From JBFMDN01 sp040753915 (GTDB lineage: Bacteria; Desulfobacterota; Desulfomonilia; Desulfomonilales; Desulfomonilaceae), in contig JBFMDN010000008.1 of NCBI GenBank assembly GCA_040753915.1, positions 65,859 to 129,858 on the forward strand: a DNA stretch of 64,000 nt, given 5' to 3'. A program made the translations under genes and the position numbers. The notes below the pieces were generated by a model. That model was not told the origin of the DNA, searched no databases, and saw only the letters and a program-made list of their open reading frames with translations. Below, one piece after another: positions 26,617 through 36,135 of the stretch (its first letter is position 1; every line of letters starts with the position of its first letter).

Positions 26617-28356
26617 TCACCGATCCACATCTGCCATCACGTAGTCGATGCTTCCGAGGTAGGCAACGAGATCCGGGATCAACATCCCGCGGCTCACCAG
26701 GGGAATCATCTGGAGATGGGGAAAAGACGGAGTCCTGATGCGGACTCGGTAAGGCGCGGTGTTTCCGTCGCTGATCACGTAGTAGCCATTTGCCCCTTTA
26801 GTGGCTTCTATGCCGCTGAAAGCCTCTCCTGCCGGCATGACCGGCCCCCAGCTCACCCCAAGAAAGTGGAGGATCAAGGTCTCGATGTCCTGCATGGTCT
26901 TGTCCTTGCGCGGAGGCACCGCGAGGGGATGGTCTGCCTTGTACGGTCCTGAAGGCATGTTCTCCACACACTGCCTGATGATCCGGAGGCTCTGTCTCAT
27001 CTCCTCTGCCCGGACAGCACACCGATCGTAACAGTCTCCGTTCGAGCCGGTAGGTATGTCGAATTCGAGCTGATCGTACCCCGAATAGGGTCTTTTCTTC
27101 CGAAGATCGAAATCCAAGCCGCATGCCCGCAAGCCCGGACCGGTTACTCCCCACTCGATTGCTTCCTCGACAGTATAGGCTCCGACTCCCACGGTTCGGG
27201 CTTTCACGACAGGACTTTTCAGCACCAGTGTTTCATATTCATCCAGCCGGGCAGGGAGGTAATGTAGGAAGTCCCTGACGAGGCGGTCCCACCCTCTGGG
27301 CAGATCCTGCGCGACGCCTCCGATACGGAACCACATGGGGTGCATCCGGCCGCCGCAAATAGCTTCCACAACGTCAAAGACCCGCTCTCGATCGGTGAAC
27401 GTGAAAAAGACTGGAGAAATGGCTCCCACGTCCTGCACGAAGGTCCCGTAGAACACGAGATGGCTCGCGATGCGGAAGAATTCCGCCATCATGACGCGAA
27501 TCATTTGTGCCTTCTCGGGAACCTCGATCCCTGCCAGCTTCTCCACTGCCATGACGTAAGGGAAATTGTTCATCACCCCCCCGAGATAGTCTATTCTGTC
27601 AGTATAGGGGATGAACGTGTGCCAGGTCTGACGCTCAGCCATCTTCTCGGCCCCGCGGTGGTGGTAGCCGATGTCGAGCGCTGCATTCCGAATCTCCTCA
27701 CCCGCGAGCTGCAGAACAATCCGAAAAATCCCGTGTGTGGCGGGATGCTGAGGTCCCATATTCAGGAAGATGAAGCGGGTCCCATCTTCCTCCTTCTCCA
27801 TGCCCCATTCCTCGGGCTTGAACCTGAGGAGCCGATCGTATTCCTCTGCCAGTTCCTCGGGTAACTGAAATGGACCCATCTCAGTCGCACGCGCGGGATG
27901 CTCTTTCCTCAACGGATGGCCGTTCCACCATGGCGGCATTAATATGCGTTCCAGGTGCGGATGACCGTGGAATCGGATCCCGAACATGTCCCACACTTCC
28001 CGTTCGTACCAGTCCGCGCATGGCCAGATCTTCACAATGCTGCTCAAGGAAGGGAAATCTCCCTTGAGGGCAACTTTGAGCCTCACGTCCTCATTACGCT
28101 CGTAGCTGAGCAGATGGTACACAATGGTGAAATCGCTGTCGGGTTGCGCTGTCATCCGCACGCGTTCGTCAACAGCGGTCAGATCGTAGAGCATGCTATA
28201 TGGGTGCGATACGTCCTCTTTGAGAAAGCGGAGTACCTCTCCGATGCTTTCTTTCGGCGTCCAGAAGGTAGGCACTTCGTCCCTCGTCTGCTCACGCACG
28301 ACTAGATCGCCAAACCGACCGATCAATTCGTCTTCAATTCTCCCGGAGTCGTTCAT
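26617..28356 (-). CDS. nuoCD: NADH-quinone oxidoreductase fused subunit C/D
   Basis: 579 residues. The N-terminal NuoC (30 kDa) domain spans about 1-175 (REVWDMFGIRFHGHP, RILMPPWWNGHPLRKEHP). The NuoD (49 kDa) domain spans about 185-579 (GPQHPATHGIFRIVLQLAGE, IGYHHRGAEKM, TDRIDYLGG) with the quinone-site His and Tyr neighbourhood (GIRFHGHP, TYR). Fusion of C and D occurs in Enterobacteria and several Deltaproteobacteria. The gene lies 33 bases downstream of nuoB. Confidence 0.96.
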   Translation of the reverse strand: MNDSGRIEDELIGRFGDLVVREQTRDEVPTFWTPKESIGEVLRFLKEDVSHPYSMLYDLTAVDERVRMTAQPDSDFTIVYHLLSYERNEDVRLKVALKGDFPSLSSIVKIWPCADWYEREVWDMFGIRFHGHPHLERILMPPWWNGHPLRKEHPARATEMGPFQLPEELAEEYDRLLRFKPEEWGMEKEEDGTRFIFLNMGPQHPATHGIFRIVLQLAGEEIRNAALDIGYHHRGAEKMAERQTWHTFIPYTDRIDYLGGVMNNFPYVMAVEKLAGIEVPEKAQMIRVMMAEFFRIASHLVFYGTFVQDVGAISPVFFTFTDRERVFDVVEAICGGRMHPMWFRIGGVAQDLPRGWDRLVRDFLHYLPARLDEYETLVLKSPVVKARTVGVGAYTVEEAIEWGVTGPGLRACGLDFDLRKKRPYSGYDQLEFDIPTGSNGDCYDRCAVRAEEMRQSLRIIRQCVENMPSGPYKADHPLAVPPRKDKTMQDIETLILHFLGVSWGPVMPAGEAFSGIEATKGANGYYVISDGNTAPYRVRIRTPSFPHLQMIPLVSRGMLIPDLVAYLGSIDYVMADVDR

Positions 28357-28389
28357 GAAACTCTTTTTCGAAGCGTATCCACCATCGGA

Positions 28390-29109
28390 TCAAGACTCTC
28401 GGTTGGCTTGATTACTTCCGGCGCAACAGCCTCTTTCGGCAGCGTTTCCTGCTGCAGGTTCTGCATTACCTTCAGACCAGGACACGTCGTCCGGTGAAGG
28501 GAGCACTGCCGCCTGCGCCCGCAGCTCCCGGTTCTCGTCCCGCAGGCTTCGCTTCGGCGGGCGCCGAACTTCTTGCGGCCCCCACCACGGGCTCACCGGT
28601 CTCCTCTCTCGACCCACCTGTTCTTGGAGAAGAAGCAAGCCTGCTACGAAGGAATCCGGCCGCGGGGGACAGCCCGGAACGTACACATCGACGGGAATGA
28701 TCTTATCCACCCCCTGTACCACGCTGTAAATGTCGTACATTCCTCCTGAGTTGGAGCACGATCCCATGGAGATAACCCATCTGGGCTCCATCATCTGTTG
28801 GTACAAGCGTCTGATGATAGGAGCCATTTTTATGAACGGCGTACCCGCAATTATCATGAGATCCGATTCGCGAGGAGTGCCTCGAATTACCTCGGAACCG
28901 AACCGCGCGATATCGTACTTGCTCGTCAGAGCCGCAGCCATTTCCACATAGCAGCACGAAAGGCCGAAGTTGAACGGCCAGATGGAGTACTTCCTTCCCC
29001 AAGCCAGGAGGTCCTGAAGCCGTGAAAGAACGATACCGTTCCGTTGAGCCTCTTGAGCTTCCTCATCTTGACTGCCTTTGGAGGGAGATGCGGTGAGCCA
29101 TGACAGCAT
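28390..29109 (-). CDS. nuoB: NADH-quinone oxidoreductase subunit B
   Basis: 239 residues. Cluster N2 ligands are Cys52, Cys53, Cys118 and Cys147 (LSCCYVE, GSCSNSGG, PGCPPRPD). N2 passes electrons to quinone. The core ends near residue 170; an extra polar tail of about 65 residues, rich in Glu, Arg and Ala, follows and is not part of the usual fold. The family is usually 150-200 residues. Confidence 0.95.
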   Translation of the reverse strand: MLSWLTASPSKGSQDEEAQEAQRNGIVLSRLQDLLAWGRKYSIWPFNFGLSCCYVEMAAALTSKYDIARFGSEVIRGTPRESDLMIIAGTPFIKMAPIIRRLYQQMMEPRWVISMGSCSNSGGMYDIYSVVQGVDKIIPVDVYVPGCPPRPDSFVAGLLLLQEQVGRERRPVSPWWGPQEVRRPPKRSLRDENRELRAQAAVLPSPDDVSWSEGNAEPAAGNAAERGCCAGSNQANRES

Positions 29110-29131
29110 GCGGTGTCGCCTCTTTGCCCGA

Positions 29132-29563
29132 CTATCGGTCCCAAGCGGTTGCGCTCGGCTTTTCGGACGGTCTTGGACAACGGAGATCGGCCGTGCCCTT
29201 GATAACGTGCTGCAATTTTTTCAGCTCGAGTCCACCGATCCTCCAGAGGTAGGCCAAAGCTGCCAAGAGAACCGCCATGAATATCAAGGCCTCCACGTAC
29301 CCGATCCAGCCGGCCTCGCGCACTACCACGGCCCATCCGAAAAGGAAGATCGCCTCGAGATCGAAGATCACGAAAAAGACTGCTATCAGGAAAAAGCTCA
29401 CGTCAAAGCGTCCCCTCGCCCCTCCTGTAGCCATGATTCCCGATTCGTACGGATCGCCCGTGCTCCGCTCGCGGTGTCGCTCCCCCAGCAAGCTCGAAAT
29501 GATGAGGATCGCGGCGACGAGAATGATCACGATGGAGACATAGAGGGCAAACGGCCACAGCAC
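29132..29563 (-). CDS. nuoA: NADH-quinone oxidoreductase subunit A
   Basis: 143 residues with three membrane helices. Conserved motif: YESGI...GRFDVSFFLIAVFFVIFDLEA. The C-terminal 25 residues are basic and variable. It is the first gene of the nuo operon, 22 bases before nuoB. Confidence 0.95.
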   Translation of the reverse strand: MLWPFALYVSIVIILVAAILIISSLLGERHRERSTGDPYESGIMATGGARGRFDVSFFLIAVFFVIFDLEAIFLFGWAVVVREAGWIGYVEALIFMAVLLAALAYLWRIGGLELKKLQHVIKGTADLRCPRPSEKPSATAWDR

Positions 29564-29960
29564 GAAAAGCCTCCGGGGATTTCAGAGGTTTGCAGGCACG
29601 TGTCGAGCGGATCGTTGCGTGACTAGCATTGGCAGCTCCGGGAGAGCCGCAAGACAATCGCTCGCTATTACATTGGCAAAAGACCATAGTATCGGCCTGT
29701 TGTCAAGCTGTTTTAGAATTCGTATTAGGTATCGCTGCTCGTTTCCCCCTCTCTGCGGTATTGACTGAACAAAGAGGCGGGTGGTACCCTGGAAAGGTCG
29801 TATTGCAGGCAACGTGCCGGGCTGTTTCGGGCTATCCCTCTAACAACAAGGGATGACGCCTTTCACGATACGAACCGTACATCTTGATGCGTTTATTAAT
29901 TCGAATCGGTTCGGATGTTTATTGGACAACCATTGATAAAATGCAGACCAGGAGGCACAC
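29564..29960. other. Divergent regulatory region, nuo operon / molybdenum hydroxylase operon
   Basis: 397 bases with no supported gene. On the minus strand TTGACA lies at 29706-29701, but only a weak -10 follows. On the plus strand an inverted repeat CGAACCG (29871-29877) / CGGTTCG (29907-29913) sits 50-90 bases ahead of the hydroxylase small subunit and could be an operator. The ATG at 29961 has AGGAGG about eight bases upstream. Confidence 0.5.
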
Positions 29961-30638
29961 ATGATCGATGAGATTCACAGAGAGGATGGTCCATCTCCAA
30001 GCCGGCTCTCGGAAACAGAGCTTGCAGAAAATGCGACAGAGGGTGTTACCCGCCGAGGCTTCCTCGCATCCATTGGCGTGGGAGCAGTGGCAGTGGCCGC
30101 GGGGGGAGGGTCTGCATCGGCAAGGCCTTCCACTGAAGTGCTTAAGCCTGATGAAATGGCGAAATTGACGCTCAAGATCAATGGACGGATCTATCGGCTT
30201 CTCGTGGAGCCCCGGTGGTCGTTGCTCTACGTTCTTCGTGAGGAGTTGGGACTTACGGGAACCAAGGTGGGGTGCGAACGCGGAGAGTGTGGCGCGTGTA
30301 CGGTTCTCATAGACGGCAGGCCTCAGTATGCATGCTTGATGCTCGCTGTTGAAGCCGAGGATGCGGAGATCACCACGTTGGAAGGCCTGATGGACGGACA
30401 GGAGCTCGGCCCGGTTCAGCAAGCTTTTGTCGAGCACGATGCCTTTCAATGCGGATATTGCACGCCCGGTCAGATAGTGGCCGTCGAGGGACTCCTGCGG
30501 AAGAACCCTGATCCCAGTCTTGACGAAATTCGAACCGGAGTGAGCGGGAACCTGTGCAGGTGCGGTGCGTACGGGCACATTTTCGAGGCGGCTCAAAAGG
30601 CTGCGAAGCTCAAGTCCGGCCAGGGAGGAAAATCATGA
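29961..30638 (+). CDS. Molybdenum hydroxylase 2Fe-2S subunit with Tat signal (PaoA-like)
   Basis: 225 residues. An N-terminal Tat signal (VTRRGFLASIG followed by a hydrophobic Ala/Val stretch, about residues 25-53) sends the enzyme to the periplasm. The plant-type [2Fe-2S] site is GCERGECGACTVLIDG with a distal Cys, and the second cluster is CGYCTPGQ ... CRCGAYG. It is the electron-transfer subunit of a xanthine oxidase family enzyme. The stop overlaps the start of the large subunit (ATGA). In E. coli PaoA is also Tat-exported; cytoplasmic hydroxybenzoyl-CoA reductases lack such a signal. Confidence 0.9.
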   Translation: MIDEIHREDGPSPSRLSETELAENATEGVTRRGFLASIGVGAVAVAAGGGSASARPSTEVLKPDEMAKLTLKINGRIYRLLVEPRWSLLYVLREELGLTGTKVGCERGECGACTVLIDGRPQYACLMLAVEAEDAEITTLEGLMDGQELGPVQQAFVEHDAFQCGYCTPGQIVAVEGLLRKNPDPSLDEIRTGVSGNLCRCGAYGHIFEAAQKAAKLKSGQGGKS

Positions 30639-32959
30639 ACACGGAAGAAAAGAGATATTACTTCCTGGAAGGACTCCCAGTGCCGGAAACACCATTGCCC
30701 GGGGATGAGCCAGCCCCATGGAAGAAGACGCATTTCGTGGGAAAGGGCTTGCCGAGAGTGGATGCATACGAACGAGTAAGCGGATCTGCCGTGTATCCGT
30801 CCGATGTCAATTTTCCGGACATGCTCTACGCGGCCATACTCGGATGTCCCTACCCCAACGCACGAGTCAAGAACGTGGATACCTCTGCCGCAAGCAAGGT
30901 GGCAGGCTGCCGGGGGGTGATGACAGGATCTTCTCCCGGCGCTGACATTGCCTGGCGGTATGAAAAGAAAAAGTCCAAGATCTTCGATCCTCATTGCAGG
31001 TACGAGGGGGATGCGGTGGCAGCGGTCGTTGCGGACACGCCCTACAGCGCGTGGGATGCCATAAAGGCCATCAAGGTCGACTATGAGATCCTACCCTTCG
31101 TCTCGGATGAGAGAAATGCCCTTGCCTCCAAGGCGCCCGCGGTGCATCCGGGAGGGAACCAGGTGGGCAAACCCCAAACCTACGAACGGGGAGATGTGGA
31201 CAAAGGCTTCAAGGAAGCGGACGTGGTCCTGGAAGCCGAGTACAGGACCGAATGTGAGCTCCATACCCCTATGGAGCTTCATGGCTGTGTCGTCCGATGG
31301 GATGGAGATGAGCTCATCATCTGGGAGTCTACACAGGGTGTGTACTCGGTCCAGACGATGGTCGCAGAAACCCTTGGGCTCCCCCTTGCCAAAGTTCGGG
31401 TGATAGGCCGGTACATGGGGGGTGGATTCGGCTCGAAGCTCGTTACGAGCAAGTACTCCATTATCGCTGCCCTCTTTGCAAAAGAGACGGCTCGACCGGT
31501 GAAGCTCTTTCTCACACGGGAACAGACATATCTGGTCGTAGGAAACCGACCGCCGACCAACATGACCCTCAAGGCGGGGATAAAGAAAGACGGCACGCTC
31601 ACTGCGCTCCAATTCACCTGCTTGGGCACGGGGGGCGCTTATCCTGCTGATGGAACTTGGGGAGTGGATTGGCTTGTTCGTGACACCTACCTCTGCCCCA
31701 ACGTCAAATGCGAAAGCACGGATGTTTATATCAATGCCGGTCCGGCGAGACCGTTCCGGGCGCCCGGCCATCCTCAAGGGTCCTGGGCGCTCGAGCAGAT
31801 GATGGACGCGTTGGCTGAAGCCATCAAGATGGACCCGGTTGAGCTCCGATTGAAGAACATCCCCACGTACAGCCAAGGACGGCCCGGAAACATGCCATAT
31901 ACGTCCACAGGGCTGAAGCAGTGTCTTGTAGAGGGAGCCAAGGCCTTCAAATGGAAGGAGAAGCGAGCCGCGCTTGCTCGTACCAAACAAACCGGCCATA
32001 TCAGGCGAGGTATAGGCATGGCTGGAGGCCTGTGGCAAGTGGGGGGCGGAATGCCGCCCTCATCCATTGTTCTCAAGCTGTTTGTCGATGGCAGCGTTAA
32101 CCTTAATATGGGTGCCAGCGACATCGGAACCGGCACAAAAACGATCATGGCCCTCATTGTCTCGGAGGAGCTGGGAGTACCACTGGACAAGATCCAGATT
32201 GAAAATGCCGATACCGGTACGACCCAGTACGCAACTCCAAGCGGGGGGAGCAAGACCGTCCCTTCCGACGGCCCGGCAGTGAGAGATGCTGCGGTAAGGG
32301 TCAAACAGAGACTCTTGAAGCTCGCTTCAGAGGATCTGAAGAGCAAGCCGGAGGATTTGACCGTTGTCGGCGGATACGTCGTATCTCAGAAGGACAAATC
32401 CAAGCGAATCAAAATCGGAGAAATCGGCAAGTTCAAGGAACAGCGTGTGATTGTGGGGCTGGGATACCGAGGCCCCAATCCGGTGGGAAAAATAATACAG
32501 CCGTTCTGCGCGCAATTCTGCGAAGTGGAGGTGAACACCCTGACCGGAGAGGTAACCCTTCTCTCGTTCCTTGCCGCTCACGACAGCGGGAGAGTAATGG
32601 ATAGACTCACGTACGACTCCCAGGTTATAGGCGGAATCACCATGGGAGTCGGCTTTGGCATGACAGAGATGAGGGTGCTGGATCGCCGGACAGGCAAGCT
32701 CTGCAACAAGAACTGGCACGATTACAAGCTCCCCACCTCACGGGATGTGCCCTCGGAAATTGTCTCCCTGCCCCTCGAGCTTCCCGATGCGGAAGCCAAT
32801 TCCATAGGAGCCAAGGGGCTGGGCGAACCGGTTACCGTGCCCACCGGCGCAGCCATAGCCAATGCGGTGTATGACGCTATCGGTGTGCGGGTGACGAGCA
32901 CCCCCATCAATCCTCTACAATTGAACCGGCTCCTCGCGGAGCGCAGAGGCAAGGAGTAA
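30635..32959 (+). CDS. Molybdenum hydroxylase catalytic (molybdopterin) subunit (PaoC-like)
   Basis: 774 residues from the ATG at 30635, which has GGGAGGA upstream and overlaps the small-subunit stop; an upstream frame extension is inside that gene. Motifs: GGGFGSK (first Moco loop), GPARPFRAPGHPQG (substrate channel Arg), GASDIGTGTKT, and near the end GAKGLGEPVT with the catalytic Glu of the family. It carries no Sec codon at the active site. It would oxidise an aldehyde or a related substrate in the periplasm with water as oxygen source. Confidence 0.92.
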   Translation: MNTEEKRYYFLEGLPVPETPLPGDEPAPWKKTHFVGKGLPRVDAYERVSGSAVYPSDVNFPDMLYAAILGCPYPNARVKNVDTSAASKVAGCRGVMTGSSPGADIAWRYEKKKSKIFDPHCRYEGDAVAAVVADTPYSAWDAIKAIKVDYEILPFVSDERNALASKAPAVHPGGNQVGKPQTYERGDVDKGFKEADVVLEAEYRTECELHTPMELHGCVVRWDGDELIIWESTQGVYSVQTMVAETLGLPLAKVRVIGRYMGGGFGSKLVTSKYSIIAALFAKETARPVKLFLTREQTYLVVGNRPPTNMTLKAGIKKDGTLTALQFTCLGTGGAYPADGTWGVDWLVRDTYLCPNVKCESTDVYINAGPARPFRAPGHPQGSWALEQMMDALAEAIKMDPVELRLKNIPTYSQGRPGNMPYTSTGLKQCLVEGAKAFKWKEKRAALARTKQTGHIRRGIGMAGGLWQVGGGMPPSSIVLKLFVDGSVNLNMGASDIGTGTKTIMALIVSEELGVPLDKIQIENADTGTTQYATPSGGSKTVPSDGPAVRDAAVRVKQRLLKLASEDLKSKPEDLTVVGGYVVSQKDKSKRIKIGEIGKFKEQRVIVGLGYRGPNPVGKIIQPFCAQFCEVEVNTLTGEVTLLSFLAAHDSGRVMDRLTYDSQVIGGITMGVGFGMTEMRVLDRRTGKLCNKNWHDYKLPTSRDVPSEIVSLPLELPDAEANSIGAKGLGEPVTVPTGAAIANAVYDAIGVRVTSTPINPLQLNRLLAERRGKE

Positions 32960-32962
32960 ACA

Positions 32963-33943
32963 ATGCTGCCCAATTTCAGCTATGTGCGCGCGAAGTCCGT
33001 GGAGGAAGCGGTGGAGCGCCTCTCTGCGCCTGGGGCCTTGATTCACGCGGGAGGGACTGACCTGCTGGGATGCCTTCGCGATGAGGTCTTCGGTGCTGAC
33101 CTCCTCGTCAGCATTAGCCGATTGGCCAAGCTGCGAGGGATAGAGGAGACATCGGACGGTGGGCTCCGCATCGGTGCACTTGCCACTGTCACGGAGGTAG
33201 CCGAAAATCCAATGATAAGGGAGAGATTCCCCGGCTTGGCGCAGTCTGCTGCGGAGGTGGCGAGCCCCCAGTTGAGGAATCAGGGGACCATGGGCGGGAA
33301 CATTTGCCAGAAGCCCCGCTGTTGGTACTACCGCGGGGCGTTCCATTGTCGTCGAAAGGGGGGGAGTATCTGTTACGCGTTTGGAGCTGAAAATCAGTTC
33401 CACGCAATCTTCGGCCACGATCACATCTGTGCTATTGTGCACCCCTCGGACACGGCCCCCATTTTGGTAGCCTTGGACGCGACCGCGCGAGTAGTCGGGC
33501 CGCGCGGGGCCAGATTCGTCCCTCTGCCCCAGTTCTTTGTTCTTCCTAACCAGGACGTGGAGAAGGAAACCGTGCTTGACCCCGGCGAGATCGTCACGGA
33601 TATCCAGGTGCCGAAACCCGCGCAAGGATTGAGAACACGCTATCGGAAGGTTCGTGCCCGGCAGTCTTGGGACTTCGCCCTGGCGGGAGTGGCTCTGGCA
33701 CTGAACTTCTCAGGGGACAAGGTTCAGCGGGCACGGGTGGTGTTGAGCGGGGTGGCCCCCATCCCGTGGCGATCCGAGGAAGTGGAAAAGGCGATCACCG
33801 GCCGGAAGCTCGACGCGGAAACCATAAAGCATGCGGCCGAGGCAGCCGTCGCGGACGCCCAACCATTGGAGCAAAATCAGTATAAGATACCGTTGGTCCA
33901 GGGTGTCCTGGAAGAGCAGCTCACTACCATAGCAAAGGGCTGA
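32963..33943 (+). CDS. Molybdenum hydroxylase FAD subunit with extra Fe-S loop (PaoB-like)
   Basis: 326 residues. The FAD domain begins with the glycine loop HAGGTDLLG (about residue 30); QLRNQGTMGGNI lies at about residue 105, then a cysteine-bearing insert (QKPRCWYYRGAFHC ... GSICYAF ... HDHICAI). Four such cysteines bind a [4Fe-4S] cluster in PaoB and HcrB. The C-terminal CO dehydrogenase flavoprotein domain follows. It starts four bases after the large subunit and ends the operon. Order here is small-large-FAD; E. coli has small-FAD-large. Confidence 0.9.
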   Translation: MLPNFSYVRAKSVEEAVERLSAPGALIHAGGTDLLGCLRDEVFGADLLVSISRLAKLRGIEETSDGGLRIGALATVTEVAENPMIRERFPGLAQSAAEVASPQLRNQGTMGGNICQKPRCWYYRGAFHCRRKGGSICYAFGAENQFHAIFGHDHICAIVHPSDTAPILVALDATARVVGPRGARFVPLPQFFVLPNQDVEKETVLDPGEIVTDIQVPKPAQGLRTRYRKVRARQSWDFALAGVALALNFSGDKVQRARVVLSGVAPIPWRSEEVEKAITGRKLDAETIKHAAEAAVADAQPLEQNQYKIPLVQGVLEEQLTTIAKG

Positions 33944-33965
33944 CCCACGGTGAAAGCTTCAAGAT

Positions 33966-34001
33966 GCGGAGGGCGGATCGGTTTGAGACAGAGCCCTCCG
34001 C
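33966..34001 (+). terminator. Candidate terminator after the molybdenum hydroxylase operon
   Basis: A perfect 9-base stem GCGGAGGGC / GCCCTCCGC flanks an 18-base loop 20 bases after the FAD-subunit stop. The following sequence (GCATTCTCC) has few T residues, so strength is uncertain. Confidence 0.4.
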
Positions 34002-34083
34002 GCATTCTCCTACAAAAAGACAGGCATTTCTTTCACAACCCCTGTAAACGGGACCGGATACATCTCGGTTGGAGCGGAATCAC

Positions 34084-36111
34084 ATGAATCAAGCTGAAGT
34101 GTCTCGGGCATCCGTTTCCGTGCGATACATCAAGCTCTCCGTGCTTCTTACGCTGGGGCTTGCCCATGTCCTGGCCACGCTCTTCTTTGTCGTGCCAGGG
34201 TACCTGTCGATCGATGAGGCGGTGTACCACATAGCAACAAAGAGCTTTTGGGAAAGCGGCACCTTCGAGATATGGAACGCTTACCAGGAACTCCCGTCCA
34301 CCGAGATGCACCACCTGTTTTTCCCCCCATACAAGGGCCGTTTGGTCTCCCAGTATCCATACCTGTTCTCCGTCATCGCCGCGCCGATGTACCGTATCGC
34401 CGGATTTTACGGACTGTTCCTGATCAATGCTCTTGCCTTCATCGGGGTGGTGCTCCTCTGTTACGGCATTGCCATGAGGGTTCTGAAGGATGACAATCTG
34501 GCCCTCAATGCCTGCCTCATTCTCGTAATCTGCACGTTTAGCTGGGAATATTCTCAGGCTGCGTGGCCCCACATGACATCCGTCCTGGTGATCTTGACCG
34601 CGTTCTATTGCGCGGTACGATCGTTCTATGGGGAATCGAAAACACAGGCGGTGTGGTGGGCGCTCTGTTCCGGACTGATAGCAGGATTCGGTCCCTCGAT
34701 CCGTATGGAAGGGGCGCTGATCTTCCCGGTATTGCTCTCCCTCTTCCTGTTTACGAGGCCGTGGCGTCCACAAGAGGTCTGCGCCATCAGCCTTGGTCTC
34801 ACGCCAGGACTGGTGGCGTTCGCATTGGCAAATGAGGCAAAATTCGGGTCCCTCGTTCCGTTCACCTATGGAGGCTCGTCAAATATCTCCCCCCTCGTGG
34901 TCGTTGGCGTGCTCTTCGTGATAGCGTCGGCCTGGGTGCTCACTCGAGCCCGATTCACGAAATTTCTCGAGACGCACCGTGGCAAGCTCTTATGGGGTGG
35001 AATCGCTGCGCTGATCGCGGCACTCATTGTTCCGCAGGGTCGGTCCTTTCTGTTGGAGCTTGTGTGGAACTTCTGGATTTCCATCGTGGACATTCGGTGG
35101 CTCGATCCTAGCCTGATACTTCCCGCCATGACAAGAAGCTCGGGAGGCGGGGTCATTTATCTAGGAGCACAGAAAAAGGCGCTTATACAAAGTCTTCCGT
35201 TTCTTGCAATCCTTGCCATCCCCGTTATACGGGTTCTCAAGGTCACAGACGACTACCCACGACTGCTGGTGCTCCTCCTCATGCCGGTTACAAGCATTGC
35301 GTACTATGCATATGCGTTTCACCACTCGGGTGCCCACGCCGGAGGATTATGTCTGAATTATCGATACGCCCTTCCGCTCCTACCTTTTCTTGCAATTCTG
35401 ACTGCGTACAGCATGGAACAAATGAAAATGCGCTGGGGAAGGCCGCTTACTGTTCCTACTGCCATAGTTCTCAGTTTCGGAGCTGCGCTGGTGTATTTTC
35501 TCTTGGTAAAGGAATTGCCCTCGAGTCTCAACGACTTGGAATTCCCTCTTCTCGACGTTCCACTTCTTCTCGCAGGGGCATTGCTCTTGATGGTGGTGCT
35601 CGGGGAAACAGTGAAAGGAAAAGAGCTTCTCGTTCTTCGGCCCGCTGTGTGGGGGATGCTGACCGTCACTCTTGCATGGTCGGTTCTCGTCGCGTTCTTT
35701 TATGATTACCCGGCGCACCGTAGCCAGCGGGAGCGGAATTACCATACGGGGGAAGAGGTTCGACAGGTAGTTGCGCCAGGCTCCGTCTTCTTCACCTCCC
35801 CCGTCGTGGATCCGTTCATCCGCGTGATCGAGAACCATCGCGTGGCCATTGCATTTCCTGATCGAGATCGCTTTCGGGACTTCCCCAAGCTTGTCGATTT
35901 TCACCTCAAGGCCGGCCGACGGGTGTACGGAGCATTCTACAACGGAACCTGGGCCAACCTGAAATCAGGGCCCCTGGCCCAATATACGGTGACGCCCCGC
36001 ATGTCAACCTCACCCGGCTTCACCATTGGCGAAATCTCTTTCCCGCGGCAGTCCCCGCAACCGAAAGCGGAGGATCACGCTAAATCCTCGGATTCGGCTT
36101 TCGGCAAGTGA
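34084..36111 (+). CDS. Multi-pass membrane glycosyltransferase (GT39/GT83-like, ArnT/PMT superfamily)
   Basis: 675 residues from the ATG at 34084; GGAG lies nine bases upstream, and an in-frame TTG at 34069 is less likely. About 11-12 membrane helices. The first periplasmic loop has the acidic pattern LSIDEAVYHIATKSFWE, matching the Asp-Glu catalytic site of lipid-linked-sugar transferases. The C-terminal 120 residues are soluble (VAPGSVFFTSPVVDP). It would move a sugar from a polyprenyl phosphate to an envelope acceptor. It heads a four-gene cluster. Confidence 0.8.
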   Translation: MNQAEVSRASVSVRYIKLSVLLTLGLAHVLATLFFVVPGYLSIDEAVYHIATKSFWESGTFEIWNAYQELPSTEMHHLFFPPYKGRLVSQYPYLFSVIAAPMYRIAGFYGLFLINALAFIGVVLLCYGIAMRVLKDDNLALNACLILVICTFSWEYSQAAWPHMTSVLVILTAFYCAVRSFYGESKTQAVWWALCSGLIAGFGPSIRMEGALIFPVLLSLFLFTRPWRPQEVCAISLGLTPGLVAFALANEAKFGSLVPFTYGGSSNISPLVVVGVLFVIASAWVLTRARFTKFLETHRGKLLWGGIAALIAALIVPQGRSFLLELVWNFWISIVDIRWLDPSLILPAMTRSSGGGVIYLGAQKKALIQSLPFLAILAIPVIRVLKVTDDYPRLLVLLLMPVTSIAYYAYAFHHSGAHAGGLCLNYRYALPLLPFLAILTAYSMEQMKMRWGRPLTVPTAIVLSFGAALVYFLLVKELPSSLNDLEFPLLDVPLLLAGALLLMVVLGETVKGKELLVLRPAVWGMLTVTLAWSVLVAFFYDYPAHRSQRERNYHTGEEVRQVVAPGSVFFTSPVVDPFIRVIENHRVAIAFPDRDRFRDFPKLVDFHLKAGRRVYGAFYNGTWANLKSGPLAQYTVTPRMSTSPGFTIGEISFPRQSPQPKAEDHAKSSDSAFGK

Positions 36112-36135
36112 GAGTTCGCCCATAATACCTTAAAC

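Noticed and set aside
29684..29706. TTGACA on the minus strand as a nuo promoter
   Set aside because: The -35 is perfect but no acceptable -10 lies 16 to 18 bases away, so it was not listed as a promoter.
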